A stretch of DNA of 40,021 nt from Oscillospiraceae bacterium Zagget6 (GTDB lineage Bacteria; Bacillota; Clostridia; Oscillospirales; Oscillospiraceae): NCBI GenBank assembly GCA_001941075.1, contig MSHH01000030.1, forward strand, positions 1-40,021, given 5' to 3'. Below are positions 1 through 4,867 of the stretch, in pieces; within the stretch, counting starts at the first letter, position 1; the number at the start of each line of letters is the position of its first letter. Both the position numbers and the translations under genes were made by a program. The notes beneath the pieces were generated by a model. It had not been told where the DNA came from and ran no database searches. It saw only the letters and a list, made by a program, of their open reading frames with translations.

Positions 1-24
1 AACGCAGTAGGTAAATTGATTCAT
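1..24 (-). CDS. Possible 5' end of a leftward gene cut by the window edge
   Basis: On the minus strand an ATG at position 24 opens eight codons (MNQFTYCV) before the window ends. A G-rich stretch lies a few bases upstream as a weak ribosome binding site, and a promoter-like pair lies at 69-96. Eight codons are too few to recognise a family. The call rests only on the promoter, start and reading direction, so it is tentative. Confidence 0.25.
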
Positions 25-68
25 AGAAAAGCCCCCGGAAATGGTGATAGAATGTGATACTATTCAAA

Positions 69-96
69 AGTATACCTGATTTTGCGGGAAAAGCAA
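69..96 (-). promoter_or_regulatory. Promoter-like pair directed leftward
   Basis: Read on the minus strand, TTGCTT (91-96) is followed after 16 bases by TATACT (69-74). This resembles a housekeeping sigma factor promoter and would transcribe out of the left edge, toward the possible start codon at position 24. Inference from sequence only. Confidence 0.4.
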
Positions 97-203
97 GAGC
101 GGCGAAGCATTTCTTTGTAAATCTTCCGTTAATTTCGCGTCTAAACGGGTTTTTCGCCCTACGGCATCCCACCGCGAAATGATTTGTTTGGACAAAGAGA
201 CGG

Positions 204-232
204 TTGTCAGAACTGGAAACCTGTGGTATACT
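204..232 (+). promoter_or_regulatory. Promoter of the nucleotidyltransferase gene
   Basis: TTGTCA (204-209), a 17-base spacer and TATACT (227-232) form a good sigma-A type promoter. Transcription would start near 239, giving a leader of about 110 bases before the ATG at 352. Confidence 0.65.
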
Positions 233-351
233 GTCTGCGGTGTGAGTGTCCCCTGAGCAAACACACCATATGATACAGCAAAATGAAAGCCGTCCCAGGC
301 GTACAGCGCCGCAAGGAAGGACGGTTCCGACGATTTTGGAGGAAAACAGAG

Positions 352-1275
352 ATGAAAAAACCGATTTTGGCGGTGCTGGCCGCCGGTATGGGCAGTCGGT
401 ACGGCGGCCTGAAGCAGATGGACCCGGTGGGACCCAGCGGCGAATTTATCATTGACTATTCCATCTACGACGCCCACCGCGCAGGCTTCGAGACGGTGGT
501 CTTTATCATCAAGCACGAGATCGAGGAGGCGTTCAAGGCCACCGTGGGCAGCCGGGTGGCCAGCTACATGGAGGTGCGCTACGCTTTCCAGCAGCTGGAT
601 ATGCTCCCCGAAGGCTACACTGTCCCCGAAGGACGGGTGAAGCCCTGGGGCACCAGCCACGCGATCCTCTGCGCCCAGGAGGTGCTGGACGCGCCCTTCG
701 CCGTCATCAACTCCGATGACTACTATGGGCCGGAGGCGTTCCGGGCGGCCTACGATTTTCTGAGCGGCGCAGACGACGAGCCGGGCAAGTGCCACTACGC
801 TATGGTGGGCTACCATTTGAAAAACACCGTCACCGAGAGCGGCAGCGTGGCCCGGGGCGTGTGTGACCTGGACGAAAACGGCTGCCTGACCCGCGTGACC
901 GAGCACACCCAGATCGAGACCTATCCCGGCGGCATCCGCACCACCCTGGACGGCGGGGCCACCTGGTCCGACCTGGACCCGGACACTCTGGTCTCCATGA
1001 ACCTGTGGTGCTTCCGGCCCAGCTTCGTGCAGGAGCTGGCGGCGGAGTTTCCCGGGTTCCTGGACAAGGCCCTGGTAGAGAACCCCCTGAAGGGCGAGTT
1101 CTTCCTGCCCCTGACCGTCACGGAGATGCTCCAGAGCGGCAAGGCAGACATCAAGGTCCTCTCCAGCCGGGACAAGTGGTACGGCGTGACCTACAAGGCC
1201 GACCGGCCCGGCGTGGTTGCGGCGCTCCAGCGCAAGACCGACGAGGGGCTGTACCCCTCCCCGCTGGTGAAGTAA
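352..1275 (+). CDS. Sugar-phosphate nucleotidyltransferase family protein
   Basis: A 307-residue protein of the nucleotidyl transferase fold (NTP_transferase), which joins a nucleoside triphosphate to a sugar phosphate to make an NDP-sugar. The signature LAAGMGSRYGG is at residues 9-19 with a downstream Lys (KQ, 21-22), and the metal-site-like NSDDYYG is at 120-126. The start at 352 is chosen because GGAGG (338-342) lies nine bases upstream and the protein then begins right at the first beta strand of the nucleotide-binding motif; a longer frame from 283 has no such site. It has its own promoter (204-232) and a terminator (1294-1331), so it looks monocistronic. The actual sugar and nucleotide cannot be told from sequence. 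Confidence 0.85.
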   Translation: MKKPILAVLAAGMGSRYGGLKQMDPVGPSGEFIIDYSIYDAHRAGFETVVFIIKHEIEEAFKATVGSRVASYMEVRYAFQQLDMLPEGYTVPEGRVKPWGTSHAILCAQEVLDAPFAVINSDDYYGPEAFRAAYDFLSGADDEPGKCHYAMVGYHLKNTVTESGSVARGVCDLDENGCLTRVTEHTQIETYPGGIRTTLDGGATWSDLDPDTLVSMNLWCFRPSFVQELAAEFPGFLDKALVENPLKGEFFLPLTVTEMLQSGKADIKVLSSRDKWYGVTYKADRPGVVAALQRKTDEGLYPSPLVK

Positions 1276-1293
1276 CTGTCATTTCCTGAATGT

Positions 1294-1331
1294 GGGAGCG
1301 CTGTGGGGCAACGCCTGCGGCGCTCCCGTTT
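1294..1331 (+). terminator. Intrinsic terminator after the nucleotidyltransferase gene
   Basis: GGGAGCGC (1294-1301) pairs with GCGCTCCC (1320-1327), followed by GTTTTC. It starts about 20 bases after the stop codon at 1275. Confidence 0.7.
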
Positions 1332-1371
1332 TCTCCCACGCAGGAACTCCGGGAAAAAGTAAAAATAATTG

Positions 1372-1400
1372 TTGACAAACGAAGGACGAACCAGTATAAT
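1372..1400 (+). promoter_or_regulatory. Consensus promoter of the tRNA operon
   Basis: A perfect TTGACA (1372-1377), a 17-base spacer and a perfect TATAAT (1395-1400), 41 bases before the first tRNA gene. An exact consensus is typical of stable RNA operons and suggests very strong transcription of the whole 1441-2950 array. Confidence 0.9.
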
Positions 1401-1440
1401 ATCCCTTGTTGAGAGCGCGGACGACAGCGGCAACAAGCGA

Positions 1441-1517
1441 GGGAGCATAGCTCAGCTGGCTAGAGCACATGCCTTACAAGCATGGGGTCACAGGTTCGAG
1501 CCCTGTTGTTCCCACCA
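1441..1517 (+). tRNA. tRNA-Val (anticodon TAC)
   Basis: The acceptor stem GGGAGCA pairs with TGTTCCC; the anticodon loop CTTACAA contains TAC; the T arm holds GGTTCGAGCC; CCA is encoded at 1515-1517. All arms fold normally in 77 bases. It is the first gene behind the consensus promoter at 1372-1400. Confidence 0.95.
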
Positions 1518-1535
1518 TCTCCTTTTTCTTTTTGT

Positions 1536-1612
1536 GGCCCGGTAGTTCAGTTGGTTAGAACGCCAGCCTGTCACGCTGGAGGTCGACGGTTCGAGCCCGT
1601 TCCGGGTCGCCA
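1536..1612 (+). tRNA. tRNA-Asp (anticodon GTC)
   Basis: The acceptor stem GGCCCGG pairs with CCGGGTC, the anticodon loop CTGTCAC carries GTC, the T arm is canonical, and CCA is encoded at 1610-1612. It is separated from tRNA-Val by 18 bases. Confidence 0.95.
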
Positions 1613-1631
1613 CTTTTTTGCCTTTCTCAAC

Positions 1632-1707
1632 GCCTCTGTAGCTCAGTTGGTAGAGCAGGGGACTGAAAATCCCCGTGTCATTGGTTCGATTCCGATCGGA
1701 GGCACCA
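1632..1707 (+). tRNA. tRNA-Phe (anticodon GAA), copy 1
   Basis: The acceptor stem GCCTCTG pairs with CGGAGGC, the anticodon loop CTGAAAA carries GAA, and CCA is encoded at 1705-1707. It is identical to the second copy at 2276-2351, and in both places a tRNA-Gly gene follows within three or four bases, so the Phe-Gly pair is a duplicated cassette. Confidence 0.95.
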
Positions 1708-1710
1708 TTT

Positions 1711-1786
1711 GCGGGAGTAGCTCATCTGGTAGAGCGCCACCTTGCCAAGGTGGAGGTAGCGAGTTCGAGCCTCGTCTTCCGCTCCA
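1711..1786 (+). tRNA. tRNA-Gly (anticodon GCC), copy 1
   Basis: The acceptor stem GCGGGAG pairs with CTTCCGC, the anticodon loop TTGCCAA carries GCC, the T loop is TTCGAGC, and CCA is encoded at 1784-1786. The sequence equals copy 2 at 2356-2431. Pieces of its 3' half recur downstream in both orientations (1787-2144 and 2432-2900). Confidence 0.95.
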
Positions 1787-1967
1787 TTTTAGGGGAACCG
1801 GTAACGTTTGGTTTTCCTCTCACGTCGTTGAGGGGAATTGAACTCGCTGCCTCCACCTAAATTCGCCGTCAGGCGAATTTTGCAATGAGAGGTTCCCGGC
1901 GCCCGGAAAAGCCGCAAGGCTTTTGCGGGACAGGGTAGCGAGTTCCGAGCCTCGTCTCGCCGCTCCA
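1787..1967 (+). repeat. tRNA-Gly-derived structured repeat, unit A
   Basis: A 181-base unit. In order it has a weak hairpin (AGGGGAACC 1791-1799 with GGTTTTCCT 1810-1818), an inverted copy of tRNA-Gly T-arm sequence (1838-1858, 19 of 21 bases complementary to the upstream gene), a hairpin AAATTCGCC/GGCGAATTT (1859-1880), a second hairpin around CCCGGAAAAG, and a direct copy of the tRNA-Gly 3' end with CCA (1933-1967). The inverted and direct tRNA pieces can pair as a closing stem. The direct copy has an extra C in its T loop (GTTCCGAG instead of GTTCGAG), so it is not a working tRNA end. Confidence 0.8.
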
Positions 1968-2144
1968 TTTTAGGGGAACCGGTAACGTTTGGTTTTCCTC
2001 TCACACCGTTGAGGGGAATCGAACTCGCTACCTCCACCTAAATTCGCCGTCAGGCGAATTTTGCAATCGGAGGTACCGGGTACCCGGAAAAGCCTCGCTT
2101 TTCCGGGGCAAGGAAGCGAGTTCCGAGCCTCGTCTTCCGCTCCA
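1968..2144 (+). repeat. tRNA-Gly-derived structured repeat, unit B
   Basis: A 177-base unit with the plan of unit A and nearly identical at its start. Its inverted tRNA-Gly segment at 2019-2039 is an exact 21-base reverse complement of tRNA-Gly. The internal hairpin CCCGGAAAAG...CTTTTCCGGG is intact, and the unit ends in a tRNA-Gly 3' end (2111-2144) that again carries the extra T-loop C. No acceptor 5' strand or anticodon arm is present. Confidence 0.8.
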
Positions 2145-2196
2145 AGCCGCCCCCCTGAACTTCAGCCCAGCTTAAACGGCTCTAACGAAAGCACAT

Positions 2197-2271
2197 GGCG
2201 CCATAGCCAAGTGGTAAGGCACAGGTCTGCAAAACCTCTATTCCCCGGTCCGAATCCGGGTGGCGCCTCCA
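2197..2271 (+). tRNA. tRNA-Cys (anticodon GCA), slightly unusual
   Basis: A perfect seven-pair acceptor stem (GGCGCCA with TGGCGCC), the anticodon loop CTGCAAA with GCA, and CCA at 2269-2271. Two deviations are visible: the T loop reads TCCGAAT, so the nearly invariant T at position 55 is C, and the outermost anticodon-stem pair is C-C. All other arms are normal, so I call it functional with some caution. Confidence 0.85.
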
Positions 2272-2275
2272 ATTT

Positions 2276-2351
2276 GCCTCTGTAGCTCAGTTGGTAGAGC
2301 AGGGGACTGAAAATCCCCGTGTCATTGGTTCGATTCCGATCGGAGGCACCA
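2276..2351 (+). tRNA. tRNA-Phe (anticodon GAA), copy 2
   Basis: Identical over all 76 bases to the copy at 1632-1707, including the encoded CCA. It starts four bases after tRNA-Cys and is followed after four bases by tRNA-Gly copy 2. Confidence 0.95.
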
Positions 2352-2355
2352 TTTT

Positions 2356-2431
2356 GCGGGAGTAGCTCATCTGGTAGAGCGCCACCTTGCCAAGGTGGAG
2401 GTAGCGAGTTCGAGCCTCGTCTTCCGCTCCA
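2356..2431 (+). tRNA. tRNA-Gly (anticodon GCC), copy 2
   Basis: Identical to copy 1 at 1711-1786, with the same stems, GCC anticodon and encoded CCA. As after copy 1, the gene is followed by structured units that carry fragments of its own 3' half. Confidence 0.95.
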
Positions 2432-2614
2432 CAAGAAAGGGATCTGCAACGGCAGGTCCCTTTTCTTTCGTTCGGCAGGGAAATCGAACTCGCTGCCTCC
2501 ACCCAAAATCCGCCGGTAGGCGGATTTTTGCAATCAGAGGTTCCCGGCGCCCGGAAAAGGCGCAAGACTTTTCCGGGACAGGGTAGCGAGTTCCGAGCCT
2601 CGTCTTCCGCTCCA
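2432..2614 (+). repeat. tRNA-Gly-derived structured repeat, unit C
   Basis: A 183-base unit. It begins with a terminator-type hairpin (GAAAGGGATCTGC with GCAGGTCCCTTTTC, 2435-2466). Then come an inverted tRNA-Gly T-arm segment (2484-2504), a hairpin AAATCCGCC/GGCGGATTT with a T tail (2505-2529), the CCCGGAAAAG hairpin, and a direct tRNA-Gly 3' end with CCA (2581-2614, extra T-loop C). Compared with units A and B, one pair of the small hairpin changed from T-A to C-G on both sides. Confidence 0.8.
2435..2466 (+). terminator. Terminator-like hairpin after tRNA-Gly copy 2
   Basis: A 13-pair hairpin with one G-T pair and loop AACG, its 3' arm ending in TTTTCTTTC. It lies directly behind the CCA of tRNA-Gly copy 2 and recurs unchanged at 2799-2830 in unit E. 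Confidence 0.6.
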
Positions 2615-2795
2615 CATTGAAAGGCCCACTGTGTTGGGCCTTTCTCTTTTGTTCGGTGGAAGCAATCGAACTCGATACCTCCACCCAAAATCCGCCGGTA
2701 GGCGGATTTTTGCAATCAGAGGTTCCCGGCGCCCGGAAAAGGCGCAAGACTTTTCCGGGACAGGGTAGCGGGTTCGAGCCTCGTCTTCCGCTCCA
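2615..2795 (+). repeat. tRNA-Gly-derived structured repeat, unit D
   Basis: A 181-base unit with the plan of unit C but a different leading hairpin: GAAAGGCCCA with TTGGGCCTTTC followed by TCTTTT (2619-2650). The inverted tRNA segment is at about 2666-2685, the AAATCCGCC hairpin at 2687-2711, and the direct tRNA-Gly 3' end at 2763-2795. This copy alone lacks the extra T-loop C (GGTTCGAG). The flanks are nearly identical to unit C while the leading terminator differs, so that hairpin has been exchanged as a module. Confidence 0.8.
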
Positions 2796-2900
2796 CAAGA
2801 AAGGGATCTGCAACGGCAGGTCCCTTTTCTTTCGTTCGGCAGGGAAATCGAACTCGCTGCCTCCACCCAAAATCCGCCGGTAGGCGGATTTTTGCAATCA
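2796..2900 (+). repeat. tRNA-Gly-derived structured repeat, unit E (truncated)
   Basis: The last unit repeats the first 105 bases of unit C: the same leading hairpin (2799-2830), the inverted tRNA-Gly segment (2848-2868) and the AAATCCGCC hairpin with its T tail (2869-2893). It then stops, with no second hairpin and no direct tRNA end. Confidence 0.75.
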
Positions 2901-2918
2901 CACATCCACAGACGCAAA

Positions 2919-2954
2919 AACCAGCCACTCCGGGGAGCGACTGGTTCGTTTTTT
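2919..2954. terminator. Bidirectional terminator between the tRNA array and the small minus-strand gene
   Basis: AACCAG (2919-2924) pairs with CTGGTT (2941-2946), with an inner CTCC/GGAG. T runs flank it on both strands (TTTTTT on plus; the A run before 2919 on minus). It can end the tRNA operon and the minus-strand gene at 2995-3237. Confidence 0.7.
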
Positions 2955-2994
2955 GTTGAGCGCCGCCGTTGGCAACATCTCCCATACGCACGAT

Positions 2995-3237
2995 TTATTC
3001 GTCCAGGTAGTTGCCGGTGTCGTAGCTGTTGTACTGCTTGCGGATACGGATGATGATGGACTGGTCGGGCTGGACCTCCTCAGAGACGATGCGGTACTGG
3101 GTGCCGCTACGCTTGAGTTGGGCCTTATAGTTCTCCAGCTCAGTGCGGACATCCCCCGCCGGGTCGTTGGAAAGGGCGGCGTCCCGCACCTGAAAATGGA
3201 TGGTTTGTAACAAACAAGCCTGTTTAATGCGTTTCAT
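2995..3237 (-). CDS. Small hypothetical protein (80 aa)
   Basis: I do not recognise a family. The protein is 80 residues, basic at its N terminus (MKRIKQ), mixed-charge in the middle, and rich in Ile/Arg and Tyr near the end; no signal peptide or membrane segment is evident. The ORF is supported by AGGAGG at the right distance upstream of the ATG at 3237, by a promoter at 3265-3294, and by the terminator at 2919-2954. It is a single transcription unit convergent with the tRNA operon. Confidence 0.65.
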   Translation of the reverse strand: MKRIKQACLLQTIHFQVRDAALSNDPAGDVRTELENYKAQLKRSGTQYRIVSEEVQPDQSIIIRIRKQYNSYDTGNYLDE

Positions 3238-3264
3238 GTGGCATTTCCCTCCTTTTTTGATACT

Positions 3265-3294
3265 ATTTTAGCATTTATAGAGGAGGAATTTCAA
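3265..3294 (-). promoter_or_regulatory. Promoter of the 80-aa hypothetical gene
   Basis: On the minus strand TTGAAA (3289-3294), an 18-base spacer and TAAAAT (3265-3270) precede the gene. The leader is about 20 bases and contains the ribosome binding site. Confidence 0.6.
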
Positions 3295-3524
3295 ACGAAA
3301 AATCCAATGCGCGCAAAAAATTGTGAATTCTGCGCAGAGGGAAGCGCCTCTTTTTTGTGAAAAATACGCAGATGACGCGGCAGTGCGCTTAGACCTTTTG
3401 CCGATTTTGCCATGCAAAAAAGCGAACTTCCCCCAAATTCTCCCCCAGAGGGATGGTCTTTTTCCGTAGAAACTGCTATCCTTTTGGTATCATCCGAAAC
3501 AGCCACAGCAGAAGGAGGAACATC

Positions 3525-3887
3525 ATGGAACAAACAAAAACCGGGGCCTTTCTCCGACAGCGGCGCAGGGAATTGAACCTGACCCAAGAGCAGTTGGTCC
3601 AGCAGTTGGGGGTCTCCAACAAGACGATTTCCAAGTGGGAAAACGGCTGGACCATGCCAGATTACGGCATCGTCCCCGCCCTGTGCCAGGCGCTGGACAT
3701 CACCGTGGCGGAACTGATCCAGGGCCAGGAGGCCGAGGAGAAGGGCGCGCCCCTGTCGGAAGAGCAGGCGATGGAACTGGTGGAGCGCATCAGCAGTCTG
3801 GAAAAGATGGTCCGGCGGCAAAGGCGGGCGCGAAGGACAGCTAACACACGAAAACAAGGCTCTTTTTGCAACGTTTCCCAAAATTGA
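3525..3887 (+). CDS. XRE-family transcriptional regulator (120 aa)
   Basis: The N-terminal Cro/CI helix-turn-helix spans about residues 8-62: FLRQRRRELNLTQEQLVQQL, then VSNKTISKWENG and the typical PDYGIVPALCQALDITVAEL. The remaining C-terminal part is short and charged with coiled-coil character and a basic tail (RRQRRARRT); there is no peptidase or ligand domain. The start at 3525 is set by AGGAGG at 3513-3518; a frame open from 3453 lacks a comparable site. A TATCAT at 3488-3493 could be a -10 box but no convincing -35 is visible. The gene has no partner on its strand, so its target is unknown. The neighbouring toxin-antitoxin locus at 3914-4251 may be coincidental. Confidence 0.85.
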   Translation: MEQTKTGAFLRQRRRELNLTQEQLVQQLGVSNKTISKWENGWTMPDYGIVPALCQALDITVAELIQGQEAEEKGAPLSEEQAMELVERISSLEKMVRRQRRARRTANTRKQGSFCNVSQN

Positions 3888-3913
3888 TTTCTGTGCAAAC
3901 GCCGCGCCGCCCC

Positions 3914-3942
3914 TTGACATTTCCCAGTCGCGGGGGTATACT
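3914..3942 (+). promoter_or_regulatory. Strong promoter of the antisense RNA
   Basis: Perfect TTGACA (3914-3919), a 17-base spacer and TATACT (3937-3942). No open reading frame follows; only a short transcript ending at the hairpin 3996-4042, so it drives a small RNA starting near 3949. Confidence 0.75.
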
Positions 3943-3948
3943 AAGAAT

Positions 3949-4042
3949 TAGAAAAGGGCGTTGCCCGGCAACGGTCAGCCCCTTATAGTGTTACTAAAGA
4001 AGTAACCGCCATAGTTGCAGGCTGGGGCGGTTACTTCTTTTT
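3949..4042 (+). ncRNA. Probable antisense antitoxin RNA (about 95 nt)
   Basis: A near-consensus promoter (3914-3942) and a strong intrinsic terminator (3996-4042) enclose about 95 bases with no ORF. The 5' part holds a hairpin (GTTGCCCGGCAAC, about 3961-3973). The 3' part is complementary to the end of the minus-strand toxin mRNA, including its last four codons, stop codon and terminator. This layout, with a convergent RNA overlapping the toxin mRNA 3' end, is that of type I pairs such as txpA/RatA of Bacillus. Function is inferred from layout and from the toxin family. Confidence 0.6.
3996..4042. terminator. Shared terminator of the toxin mRNA and antisense RNA
   Basis: A 15-pair perfect stem (3996-4010 with 4026-4040) with a 15-base loop. 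On the plus strand TTTTT follows, a strong terminator for the small RNA; on the minus strand only a short T stretch follows. The toxin stop codon (4031-4033) lies inside the stem. Confidence 0.8.
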
Positions 4043-4111
4043 GTCCTGAATAAACAGGTTGCAGACGCCGATGATGACGAGGAGAAGCGTCAACACTTCC
4101 ATCGTACTCAT
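4031..4111 (-). CDS. Small hydrophobic holin-like toxin (26 aa)
   Basis: A 26-residue peptide: MSTMEV, one membrane-spanning segment (about LTLLLVIIGVCNLFI, residues 7-21) and a polar, basic end QDKKK. This is the plan of the 'putative holin-like toxin' family (Hol_Tox) of Firmicutes, whose members usually begin MSTYEA and end in lysines. Such peptides act at the membrane when over-produced. A purine-rich AAGGGGGG precedes the ATG at 4111, and a promoter lies at 4223-4251. The antisense RNA at 3949-4042 overlaps its 3' end, supporting a type I toxin-antitoxin unit. Family assignment is by pattern; toxicity is inferred. Confidence 0.7.
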   Translation of the reverse strand: MSTMEVLTLLLVIIGVCNLFIQDKKK

Positions 4112-4222
4112 TGAGCAGCCCCCCCTTCTTTGAGAACGGGGGCAAAAGAAGCTGCCCCCGCAGGGGGGCCAACCGCATACCGTATTGGGCAACGCCCTGG
4201 TTCTCCGAGGAGAACCAATGAC

Positions 4223-4251
4223 AGCATACCACAGTTTTTGGCTTGATGCAA
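4223..4251 (-). promoter_or_regulatory. Promoter of the toxin mRNA
   Basis: On the minus strand TTGCAT (4246-4251), a 17-base spacer and TATGCT (4223-4228). The resulting leader of about 105 bases contains inverted repeats (GGTTCTCC/GGAGAACC at 4199-4216, and GGGCGTTGCCC at 4187-4197). A long folded leader is common for type I toxin mRNAs. The element GGGCGTTGCCC also occurs in the antisense RNA (3957-3967). Confidence 0.5.
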
Positions 4252-4300
4252 CAATAAATGACAAATCCCCCGTGCAGGGGGATTTCCTTTCTCCTGAAAA

Positions 4301-4377
4301 TACCCCCGTGGGGTACTTGACAACTACCCCGTGGGGGTATATACTGTTCCCATCCCAAAGGATACCCCCAGAGGGTA
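4301..4377 (+). promoter_or_regulatory. csoR-copA promoter with three CsoR-type operators
   Basis: TTGACA (4317-4322), a 17-base spacer and TATACT (4340-4345) form the promoter. Three near-palindromes of the CsoR operator type TACCCC...GGGGTA are present: 4301-4315 just upstream of -35, 4325-4339 filling the spacer exactly, and 4363-4377 around +18 to +30. A repressor bound to the middle box would cover both promoter elements. CsoR proteins bind G-tract palindromes of this kind and are released by Cu(I). Confidence 0.8.
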
Positions 4378-4405
4378 CCCCAACTGCCGCATAAGGAGGC
4401 GCAAA

Positions 4406-4714
4406 ATGGACAACGATACCTGCAACCACTGCACCCGAAAGACCAAGCACCGGGACGAAGCAGAATACACCGACCTGATTCACCGGCTCAACCGTATCGA
4501 GGGCCAGGTGCGGGGGGTGCGCCGCATGGTGGAGGAGGACTGCTACTGTGTGGACATCCTGACCCAGGTCTCCGCCATCACCGCCGCCCTGAACAGCTTC
4601 AACAAGGTGCTGCTGGGCAACCACATCCGCACCTGCGTGGCCGACGACATCCGGGCGGGTAACGACGAGGTTGTTGATGAGCTGGTGAAAACGTTGCAAA
4701 AGCTGATGAAGTGA
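4406..4714 (+). CDS. csoR: CsoR-type copper-sensing repressor
   Basis: A 102-residue all-helical protein of the CsoR/RcnR family (metal-sensitive transcriptional repressor). HRLNRIEGQVRGVRRMVEED (26-45) is the family core. The Cu(I) ligands are present as Cys48 (in CYCVDIL), His73 and Cys77 (in NHIRTC), the C-H-C set of true copper sensors. The N terminus adds a short CNHC segment of unknown use. AGGAGG lies seven bases before the ATG at 4406. It is preceded by a promoter with three CsoR-type operators, so it should repress itself and the copA gene downstream. Release by Cu(I) is family knowledge. Confidence 0.93.
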   Translation: MDNDTCNHCTRKTKHRDEAEYTDLIHRLNRIEGQVRGVRRMVEEDCYCVDILTQVSAITAALNSFNKVLLGNHIRTCVADDIRAGNDEVVDELVKTLQKLMK

Positions 4715-4717
4715 ATT

Positions 4718-4850
4718 TAGTGGCTAGTATGCAGTGGCTAGTGGCTAGACGGGCTGGCGATTAGCGAAGGGTATTCCGGCAGGGCCTGCTTTTGTCTAGG
4801 CAATGTTGCACACTGTTCTCTTAACCACAATTCTAGCCACTAACCACTAT
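4718..4850. repeat. Heptad-ended repeat element between csoR and copA (TAGTGGC variant)
   Basis: The left arm (4718-4749) is made of 7-base steps around TAGTGGC; the right arm (4832-4850, CTAGCCACTAACCACTA) is its inverse. The 80-base core has no ORF or terminator. It has the same build as the AGCTAAC-type elements elsewhere in the window. I see no promoter in it, so copA is probably transcribed with csoR. Confidence 0.6.
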
Positions 4851-4867
4851 AGAAAGGAACCCACCCT

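Noticed and set aside
2162-2991. Several overlapping minus-strand frames (up to about 175 codons) with repeated MQKSAYRRILGGG-like starts
   Set aside because: They are antisense readings of the tRNA genes and their derived repeats; no family, no ribosome binding site pattern, and several frames are open over the same DNA.
3238-3524. Possible small gene between the 80-aa gene and the XRE regulator
   Set aside because: No ORF with a ribosome binding site on either strand; only the promoter at 3265-3294 and an AT-rich leader are supported.
4263-4286. AAATCCCCC/GGGGGATTT palindrome as a fourth CsoR operator
   Set aside because: The flanks lack the TAC/GTA of the other three boxes and it lies away from the csoR promoter; it is more likely just a hairpin.
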